NCBI GenBank assembly: GCA_013619035.1
Contig: JABXKX010000127.1
Location: forward strand, 1-11,334
Direction of reading: 5' to 3'
DNA from: Peptostreptococcaceae bacterium
GTDB lineage: Bacteria > Bacillota_A > Clostridia > Peptostreptococcales > Acidaminobacteraceae
Length of the DNA stretch: 11,334 nucleotides
The notes under the pieces are model-generated. The model did no database searches. It worked only from the letters and a program-made list of their open reading frames with translations, and was not told the origin of the DNA. Numbering within the stretch: position 1 is the first letter of the stretch; every line of letters starts with the position of its first letter. Shown here in pieces: positions 6,388 to 11,334 of this stretch. The position numbers and the translations under genes were made by a program.

Positions 6388-7987
6388 CAATACCAATCAC
6401 CTCAATTTTATGCAGATCTTGGAACTTTGTTGAAAACTGATAAATATCTTCATTTTCATCTAATGCATAACCTTCATTTTGTGATGTTGCTATATCTTTA
6501 ACATATTTAAGTTGATCACATTCAAATGGTATTATTGAGTAATCATTATCAACAGGGGAATATTGTCCCCACGTATACATCGTACCAACTTTATCTAAAG
6601 CAACAACAAAGTCATTACTACATGATATTTTCTCGATATCTCTAAGACCTGGAATCTCAATAGGAAATAGGACTTCCTTTTCACCGTCAAAACCAATTTG
6701 ATGATTTTTATTAAGACCAAAGCCATAAACTCTACCACTATTTGATAATGCCAAAGCAAAATTTCGACCAGCAGAAACCATTTTTATATCTTTTAACTGA
6801 GTTGTTAACGGATCACTAAATTTACCTTTATAACCAAGTGCTAATTGACCATGGCTATTGTTACCCCAGGCTTTAACATTGCCATCATAACCAAGTGCAA
6901 GTGTAAAGTCAAAACCTAAAGCAACGGCTTTTATATTTTCAACACCTTCAACTCGTAGCGGTCTATCAATAAAATGCGCTTCACTAATTGCTAAACAATG
7001 ATTCTCATTGCTTCCCCAAGTATACACATAACCATCACTCGTGACTGCAGCACTAAACCCTCTTCCAGCAGCAACTTGAACGATATTTTCTATCCCCCAT
7101 GTTAATTTAGGTATTTTTGAGTTGATCCTACTACCATTACCAAGTTGACCAAAATCATTTTTTCCCGTCGCAAACACACGTCTATCGGTTTTTAAGAATA
7201 ACGTGTGATTGTCTCCGATTGCAATATCAGCAATGTTCTCAGCTTGAACAATTTCATCCAAGAGAATATTATTCTGATTTGTACAATTACCCAGTTGCCC
7301 AAAATTATTTTCACCATAACCAAATACCTTACCATTGTTATGTAAGACCATAAGATGACCACCAGAAGCATTGAGACTTCTGACACCTTTTAGTTCAGCA
7401 ACAAAAATTTCTTTGCTAACCCATTCAGACCATCTAAAATGTTTGTCCATAATTCGCAACTTAATGGTGTGAACACCTTCTGTTGCAAAATATTCTTCAT
7501 TGTTTTCCCATTCAACTTCTAATATTTTATTGTCTTCAGCAATTGAATCATCAGTAAAGTACTCTATTTTTGTAGTTGTTGTAAAATTGGCTAATGGCTT
7601 CATACCAATTACAGCCGTCGTCTCAACACCATTACCTAATGTAAAAAAACTCAACTTCAAATGGTTACCCTTATAAATAGAATTGCCACCAACTTGTTTT
7701 ACAAGCACATTAGCATCCACTTTCTTAGGTATCTTTTTAACAATCAAGAACTTATCATCAACAGACATTTCATAATTATTCAAATTAACCTTTGAATCAC
7801 TCGGTAAATATTTTTTAATATTTTCAACACCTTTTGTTAATCCAATATTTTCATTCCTAAAAGTTTTAAAAGCCTTCTTTATTTCTTTGTAATCTGATAG
7901 TACATCAAACTCATCCTGGTTTTGCATATAAAAGAATGTTCCCACGCCTGATATAACTAATAAACCCATTGTTAACAATATTTCCAA
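6377..7987 (-). CDS. Membrane-anchored RCC1-repeat beta-propeller protein
   Basis: A 536-residue protein counted from a TTG at 7987. Residues 2-21 form a hydrophobic helix (ILLTMGLLVISGVGTFFYM) with no lipobox or clear cleavage site, suggesting a signal anchor with the rest outside the cell. About 30-125 is a mixed region of no recognised family. About 132-198 looks like a PKD/Ig-like beta domain, ending with GVHTIKLRIMDK and WSEWVSKEIFV. From about 201 to 525 there are some seven RCC1-type repeats of about 50 residues, carrying motifs such as FGYGENNFGQLGN, FATGKNDFGQLGN, YTWGSNENH and KAWGNNSHGQL; seven repeats would close one propeller. Bacterial RCC1 proteins are mostly uncharacterised; a binding role is inferred, and a nuclear-type exchange activity should not be assumed. 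An ATG seven codons before the end of the helix region is too far from the ribosome binding site to be preferred. It shares an operon with queH. Confidence 0.88.
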   Translation of the reverse strand: MEILLTMGLLVISGVGTFFYMQNQDEFDVLSDYKEIKKAFKTFRNENIGLTKGVENIKKYLPSDSKVNLNNYEMSVDDKFLIVKKIPKKVDANVLVKQVGGNSIYKGNHLKLSFFTLGNGVETTAVIGMKPLANFTTTTKIEYFTDDSIAEDNKILEVEWENNEEYFATEGVHTIKLRIMDKHFRWSEWVSKEIFVAELKGVRSLNASGGHLMVLHNNGKVFGYGENNFGQLGNCTNQNNILLDEIVQAENIADIAIGDNHTLFLKTDRRVFATGKNDFGQLGNGSRINSKIPKLTWGIENIVQVAAGRGFSAAVTSDGYVYTWGSNENHCLAISEAHFIDRPLRVEGVENIKAVALGFDFTLALGYDGNVKAWGNNSHGQLALGYKGKFSDPLTTQLKDIKMVSAGRNFALALSNSGRVYGFGLNKNHQIGFDGEKEVLFPIEIPGLRDIEKISCSNDFVVALDKVGTMYTWGQYSPVDNDYSIIPFECDQLKYVKDIATSQNEGYALDENEDIYQFSTKFQDLHKIEVIGIDED

Positions 7988-7993
7988 ATCTCT

Positions 7994-8000
7994 CTCCTCC
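7994..8000 (-). promoter_or_regulatory. Ribosome binding site setting a TTG start for the RCC1 gene
   Basis: GGAGGAG lies 6 bases before TTG at 7985-7987. The frame is also open to a TTG at 8000-8002, but that codon overlaps the ribosome binding site itself. The first in-frame ATG is 18 bases further in than the chosen TTG and too distant. The TTG at 7987 is the best start. Confidence 0.7.
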
Positions 8001-8016
8001 AAAATCCCTACTCTTT

Positions 8017-8045
8017 ATTGTATAAAAAAAAAGACCATTTGAAAA
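8017..8045 (-). promoter_or_regulatory. Candidate promoter of the RCC1-queH operon
   Basis: TTTTCA (8040-8045), a 17-base spacer containing nine T, and TACAAT (8017-8022). It starts only about 4 bases after the U-tract of the fhs terminator, so the operon would have its own start right behind it. Confidence 0.42.
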
Positions 8046-8049
8046 GAGC

Positions 8050-8080
8050 AAAAAAAATAAACCTCATCGAAATGAGGTTT
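8050..8080 (-). terminator. Intrinsic terminator of fhs with a UUCG loop
   Basis: In the minus-strand RNA, AAACCUCAU and AUGAGGUUU form a perfect 9-pair stem around UUCG, then A and eight U. It lies about 80 bases past the fhs stop, leaving a longer 3' UTR (8081-8161) in which I see no other clear element. Confidence 0.9.
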
Positions 8081-8161
8081 TAATTTATAATTCTGAAACA
8101 ATAGTCGTTTCTATGTCATAATACGCTAATCAAATATCTTTTAATTGAAAATACAAGTCTT

Positions 8162-9832
8162 TTAGAATAAGCCGATAATTTCACCATCTTCTAAAATATC
8201 AATTTTATTAGCAGCTGGTACTTTTGGAAGACCAGGCATTCTCATAATATCTCCTGCTAAAGCGATTAAGAATCCAGCACCTGCTGATGCTTTAACTTCT
8301 TTGATTGTTACTCTGAAACCAGTTGGTCTACCCAATAGTTTTTTGTTATCAGATAATGAATATTGAGTTTTAGCCATACAGATTGGTAACTCAGCTAATC
8401 CATCTTCAGTAAACTTCTTGATATCATTTAAAGCCTTCGGTGCAAAATCAACACCATCAGCGCCATAAATCTCTTTACAAATTGTTTCAATCTTTTCTTT
8501 TGGAGATAATGATAAGTCATATAATGGTTTAAATTCTGCAGTACCTGCTTCAACTACTTCAACTACTTTTTTAGCAAGTTCAACGCCACCTTCACCACCA
8601 TATGCCCATACATCTGACATAACTACTGGAATACCAAGCGCTTTACACTTGTCTTCAACAAATTTAATTTCTGCGTCTGTATCCGTTGGGAATTTATTAA
8701 TTGCAATAACGCCTGGTACATTAAACTTAGCAATATTTTCAATATGTTTTTCTAAGTTTTCAAAACCAAGACCTAATGCTTCTATGTTTTCTTCATTAAG
8801 ATCTGCTTTTTTTACACCACCATGATTCTTAAGTGCTCTAATTGTTGCAACAATTACAGCAGCTGATGGTTTTAAATCTGCTTGTCTACATTTGATATTA
8901 AAGAATTTCTCAGCTCCTAAATCAGCACCAAAGCCTGCTTCTGTTACAACATAATCAGCTAATTTAAGCGCCATTTTTGTAGCTACAACTGAGTTACAAC
9001 CATGTGCAATATTCGCAAACGGACCACCATGAATAAGCGCTGGAGTGTTTTCTAATGTTTGAACTAAGTTTGGCATCAAAGCATCTTTAAGTAATAATGC
9101 CATTGCACCTGTTGCTTCGATTTGACCTGCCGTCACTTGCTTTTTATCATATGTATAACCAATTACCATTTTAGCAAGTCTTTCTTTCATATCTTCTAAA
9201 CTTGTTGCAAGGCATAAAATTGCCATAACTTCTGAAGCTACTGCGATATCAAAACCATCTTCTCTCATAACGCCGTTGTTCTTAGAACCAACGCCCACTA
9301 TGATATTTCTTAATGATCTATCGTTCATATCAACCGCTCTTCTCCAAGTGATTCTCTTTGGATCTAAGTTTAATTTATTCCCTTGATGTAAATGATTGTC
9401 TATTAAAGCTGCTAATAAGTTATTTGCAGTTGTTACAGCATGAATATCACCTGTAAAGTGTAAGTTTATATCGTCCATCGGTACAACTTGAGCATAACCA
9501 CCACCAGCAGCGCCACCTTTAACACCAAAACAAGGTCCCAATGAAGGTTCTCTTAAAGCTGTGAAAGTCTTTTTACCAATCTTGTTCAAACCCATGCTTA
9601 AACCAACATTAGTTGTTGTTTTACCTTCACCAGCGGCTGTTGGATTGATTGCAGTTACTAAAATCAATTTACCATCTTCTTTGGCTTCGTTTCTAGTAAT
9701 AACATCTAAATGAACTTTTGCTTTATAATTACCATATAACTCTAAATCTTGATCAGTTAATCCTACATTTTTAGCAACTTCCGAAATATGTTGCATTTTA
9801 GCTTCTTGTGCTATTTGAACATCTGTCTTCAT
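8162..9832 (-). CDS. fhs: Formate-tetrahydrofolate ligase
   Basis: ATP-dependent cytosolic ligase joining formate to tetrahydrofolate to give 10-formyl-THF. Its 556 residues are the usual length. The nucleotide-binding loop is [10 protein letters not shown] (65-74). Other family signatures are [18 protein letters not shown] (95-112) and [18 protein letters not shown] (123-140). The ATG at 9832 has GGAGG 5 bases upstream. A promoter lies at 9879-9907 and a terminator at 8050-8080. folD is just upstream in the same direction with no U-tract terminator between, so folD-fhs read-through is possible. Together the two enzymes let formate enter the folate pool for purine, formyl-Met-tRNA and serine/thymidylate needs, or let formate and ATP be made in reverse. 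No other acetyl-CoA-pathway genes are seen, so acetogenesis is not implied. Confidence 0.98.
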   Translation of the reverse strand: MKTDVQIAQEAKMQHISEVAKNVGLTDQDLELYGNYKAKVHLDVITRNEAKEDGKLILVTAINPTAAGEGKTTTNVGLSMGLNKIGKKTFTALREPSLGPCFGVKGGAAGGGYAQVVPMDDINLHFTGDIHAVTTANNLLAALIDNHLHQGNKLNLDPKRITWRRAVDMNDRSLRNIIVGVGSKNNGVMREDGFDIAVASEVMAILCLATSLEDMKERLAKMVIGYTYDKKQVTAGQIEATGAMALLLKDALMPNLVQTLENTPALIHGGPFANIAHGCNSVVATKMALKLADYVVTEAGFGADLGAEKFFNIKCRQADLKPSAAVIVATIRALKNHGGVKKADLNEENIEALGLGFENLEKHIENIAKFNVPGVIAINKFPTDTDAEIKFVEDKCKALGIPVVMSDVWAYGGEGGVELAKKVVEVVEAGTAEFKPLYDLSLSPKEKIETICKEIYGADGVDFAPKALNDIKKFTEDGLAELPICMAKTQYSLSDNKKLLGRPTGFRVTIKEVKASAGAGFLIALAGDIMRMPGLPKVPAANKIDILEDGEIIGLF

Positions 9833-9878
9833 ATTAACCTCCGATTTTTACACAATACGTGTATTCCTACTAGTTACT

Positions 9879-9907
9879 TTAATATACATCAATCAATTTA
9901 ACGTCAA
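9879..9907 (-). promoter_or_regulatory. Promoter of fhs
   Basis: TTGACG (9902-9907, 5 of 6 to consensus), a 17-base spacer and TATTAA (9879-9884, 4 of 6). The -35 lies within a degenerate copy of the folD 3' end and within one arm of a dyad (9903-9910 with 9932-9939). Confidence 0.55.
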
Positions 9908-9976
9908 AAACCATTTGGTCACACCTAGTTATTTTTGACCTTTCATCTATTTAGCGTCAAAAGCGATTTTCTCACA
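9896..9976. repeat. Degenerate direct repeat: folD 3' end copied downstream
   Basis: Positions 9896-9923 match 9949-9976 at 23 of 28 bases with no gaps, offset 53. The right copy encodes the C-terminus of FolD (CEKIAFDAK and stop); the left copy, read in the matching minus-strand frame, gives CDQMVFDVK. Either it is a decayed tandem duplication or both copies carry a shared site. Confidence 0.55.
9903..9939. repeat. Inverted repeat in the folD-fhs gap
   Basis: GTCAAAAA (9903-9910) and TTTTTGAC (9932-9939) are perfect 8-base arms around a 21-base loop that contains CCATTTGG. There is no U-tract after it in the minus direction, so it is not a standard terminator. It overlaps the fhs -35. Confidence 0.5.
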
Positions 9977-10795
9977 AGCCTCTAACGTGTTTTTCATCAG
10001 CATCGTTATTGTCATCGGACCAACTCCACCAGGAACAGGTGTTATAAATGATGATTTCTGTTGAACCGATTCAAATGCGACATCACCAACCAATCCAGTT
10101 TCAATTCTATTGATACCAACATCAATAATAACAGCACCTTCTTTTACCATATCTGCTTTTAAGAAATGTGGTTTGCCGATTGCAGCAACAATAATATCCG
10201 CTCTTCTCAGTATTGTTTCCAAATCCTTTGTTCTTGAATGACAAATAGTAACCGTAGCATTTTTTTCTAGTAACATCAGAGCAATGGGTTTCCCTACAAT
10301 ATTACTTCTACCTAATACAACCGCCTCTTTACCCTCTAATTCAACTTCATAATACTCTAATAACTCAATAATACCAGCAGGTGTACACGGCTTAAATCCT
10401 TCTACGCCAGTTGTTAATTTCCCTACATTAATTGGGTGGAAACAATCAACATCTTTTCTTGGATCTATCGCTTCAATTACACGTGCTTCATCAATATGTT
10501 TTGGTAACGGCAATTGTACTAAAATGCCATGAAGTTTATCTGTGTTATTTAACGTTTCTATCAATGTTAATAATTCACTTTCTGATACATCAACATCCAA
10601 CTCATATTTTTCTGAGTACATACCTAGTTTTTCACAGGTTCTCTGTTTATTTCTAACATATGATTGACTGGCTGGATTATCTCCAACTATTATAACTGCA
10701 AGTCCCGGTACAATATTTTGTACTTGTAATTTTTGGACTCCCTTTGAAATTTCAGTTCTTAATTTTTTTGATACTAATTTTCCATCTATGATCAT
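9947..10795 (-). CDS. folD: Bifunctional methylene-THF dehydrogenase/methenyl-THF cyclohydrolase FolD
   Basis: Cytosolic enzyme interconverting 5,10-methylene-THF and 10-formyl-THF through the methenyl form, using NAD(P). Its 282 residues are the usual length. The catalytic region has SYVRNK (Y46 and K50, the family's conserved Tyr and Lys). QLPLP follows at 94-98 and KDVDCFHPIN at 114-123. The Rossmann nucleotide site is GRSNIVGKP (162-170), and PGGVGPMT lies at 255-262. The ATG follows AGGAGG with a 6-base gap. Its stop is the only TAG among the gene ends seen. fhs lies 114 bases downstream on the same strand, matching the shared substrate. A degenerate copy of its last codons follows the stop. 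Confidence 0.98.
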   Translation of the reverse strand: MIIDGKLVSKKLRTEISKGVQKLQVQNIVPGLAVIIVGDNPASQSYVRNKQRTCEKLGMYSEKYELDVDVSESELLTLIETLNNTDKLHGILVQLPLPKHIDEARVIEAIDPRKDVDCFHPINVGKLTTGVEGFKPCTPAGIIELLEYYEVELEGKEAVVLGRSNIVGKPIALMLLEKNATVTICHSRTKDLETILRRADIIVAAIGKPHFLKADMVKEGAVIIDVGINRIETGLVGDVAFESVQQKSSFITPVPGGVGPMTITMLMKNTLEACEKIAFDAK

Positions 10796-10824
10796 AAATG
10801 ACCTCCTATACTTGACTTCTTTTT

Positions 10825-10853
10825 AATCTAACATAAATTAATTGCAAGTACAA
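10825..10853 (-). promoter_or_regulatory. Weak candidate promoter of folD
   Basis: TTGTAC (10848-10853), a 17-base spacer and TAGATT (10825-10830), with TGT directly before the -10. Both hexamers are poor, so the placement is tentative. The -35 overlaps a CTTGCA sequence also present upstream of pyc. Confidence 0.3.
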
Positions 10854-10898
10854 TGAATCAATTATCTAAAGATGTTTTTTTTATTTGTAAACTATCTA

Positions 10899-10929
10899 TA
10901 ACAAAATTAAAAACGCCTTTAGGCGTTTT
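10899..10929 (-). terminator. Terminator of the glutaredoxin-like gene
   Basis: AAAACGCC (10910-10917) and GGCGTTTT (10922-10929) form a perfect 8-pair, GC-cored stem. The minus-strand RNA then reads UAAUUUUGUUA, a broken U-tract. The right arm includes two bases of the stop codon at 10928-10930. Confidence 0.72.
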
Positions 10930-11158
10930 ATAATTCTAATAGTTGATCAATTTTTTCTTTATCAAAACCAACAACATCAACTCCACCAATGACAATAATA
11001 GGGACTCCACGATACCCTTTATCCATCAATTCCTGTCGTGCTGCTTTATCAGATTGAACATTTTTGTCTTTATAAGAAAAGCCCTTTCTATCTAAGTATG
11101 CTTTTGCCGATTGACAATGCGAACAACTCTCTGTTGAGTAGATAATAATTTCCTTCAT
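10928..11158 (-). CDS. Glutaredoxin-like thiol-disulfide protein, YruB type
   Basis: A 76-residue single thioredoxin-fold domain. The redox motif is CSHC (C12 and C15) after the first strand. The cis-proline loop is GVPIIVIGG (P53). A conserved GFD follows at 64-66. KNVQSDKAARQELMDKGYRGVP matches the short glutaredoxin-like YruB/NrdH-type pattern. The acidic and neutral groups around the active site make glutathione use uncertain; such proteins often take electrons from thioredoxin reductase. CSHC is less common than CPYC or CVQC. The ATG at 11158 follows GGAGG by 4 bases. It is transcribed alone, with a stop overlapping its terminator. No ribonucleotide reductase gene is nearby, so a specific NrdH role is not supported. 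No clear promoter was found. Confidence 0.92.
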   Translation of the reverse strand: MKEIIIYSTESCSHCQSAKAYLDRKGFSYKDKNVQSDKAARQELMDKGYRGVPIIVIGGVDVVGFDKEKIDQLLEL

Positions 11159-11212
11159 AACGCCTCCATTCTGTCTTTATTAGGTATACCCAAAATTAAT
11201 GAAATATAAACC

Positions 11213-11241
11213 TTAAAATAATCATTCGTTTCTGTTATAAT
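11213..11241 (+). promoter_or_regulatory. Extended -10 promoter of the gene at 11273
   Basis: TTAAAA (11213-11218), a 17-base spacer and a perfect TATAAT (11236-11241), with TGT directly before it (TGnTATAAT). The predicted start near 11248 leaves a short leader of about 25 bases. Confidence 0.72.
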
Positions 11242-11272
11242 AACTATAGAATTTCTTGATAAGGAGTAAATA

Positions 11273-11334
11273 ATGAAGTACGGAAGTAAGCACGAAGCAA
11301 AGAAATGGTCAATGAGCAAGCTGGGTCATGGCGG
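11273..11334 (+). CDS. 5' end of an unidentified plus-strand gene (partial)
   Basis: ATG at 11273 is preceded by AAGGAG with a 6-base gap and by a good extended -10 promoter. The frame stays open to the window edge, giving MKYGSKHEAKKWSMSKLGHG and one partial codon. The N-terminus is very basic (Lys, His) and lacks the hydrophobic run of a signal peptide, so a cytosolic or nucleic-acid-binding protein is plausible. The visible residues are too few to name a family. It is divergent from the glutaredoxin-like gene across a 114-base gap. Confidence 0.75.
   Translation, partial: MKYGSKHEAKKWSMSKLGHG

Noticed and set aside
6377..7987. Type IV pilin or pseudopilin N-terminus on the RCC1 protein
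   Set aside because: There is a hydrophobic helix near the N-terminus, but no prepilin peptidase site (Gly before Phe/Met, Glu at +5). A plain signal anchor fits better.
9833..9946. A tetrahydrofolate riboswitch in the fhs leader
   Set aside because: The gap is only 114 bases and contains promoter elements. I see no THF-riboswitch junction or conserved core sequences, only an AT-rich dyad.
1..11334. TGA read as tryptophan (Mycoplasma/Spiroplasma code)
   Set aside because: All identified genes are full length under the standard code with Trp encoded by TGG, and no in-frame TGA is needed anywhere.
1..11334. Mobile elements, CRISPR arrays, tRNA or rRNA genes
   Set aside because: No transposase, integrase, spaced repeats, cloverleaf sequence or rRNA signature was seen. 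The short gaps hold only promoters, terminators and small dyads.

Overview
The window is an AT-rich stretch of a bacterial chromosome with tightly packed genes, almost all on the minus strand. Strong AGGAGG-type ribosome binding sites, TATAAT/extended -10 promoters and U-tract terminators point to a low-GC Gram-positive lineage (Bacillota, or a Mollicutes relative such as Acholeplasmatales or Izemoplasmatales). The standard code fits: every Trp in the identified proteins is TGG, and all visible stops are TAA or TAG. The exact taxon cannot be fixed from the sequence alone.

Layout, left to right. 1-60: the last codons of a plus-strand gene, converging on a small P-loop ATPase (80-502, minus) with one hairpin terminator between them. 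664-1698: rlmN (rRNA/tRNA adenosine C2-methyltransferase). 1740-2069: a single-domain PilZ protein with a good promoter. 2196-5615: single-chain pyruvate carboxylase. 5773-6387: queH (queuosine synthesis), overlapping the end of a membrane-anchored RCC1-repeat beta-propeller protein (6377-7987). 8162-9832: fhs (formate-tetrahydrofolate ligase). 9947-10795: folD (methylene-THF dehydrogenase/cyclohydrolase). 10928-11158: a YruB-type glutaredoxin-like protein. 11273-end: the start of an unrecognised plus-strand gene, divergent from the glutaredoxin.

folD and fhs form a one-carbon unit: Fhs makes 10-formyl-THF from formate, and FolD interconverts it with methylene-THF. Pyruvate carboxylase supplies oxaloacetate. 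RlmN and QueH both act on RNA modification but belong to different transcription units. Most genes look like short units of one or two genes, each with its own promoter and terminator.

No mobile element, CRISPR array, tRNA, rRNA, or defence or secondary-metabolite cluster was seen. The region is mainly housekeeping. The points most worth a second look are: a decayed copy of the folD 3' end sitting in the fhs promoter; terminators that overlap stop codons; a possible terminator versus Shine-Dalgarno switch ahead of rlmN; an inverted repeat at the pyc transcription start; and the membrane-anchored RCC1 protein coupled to queH. No intergenic gap exceeds about 175 bases.
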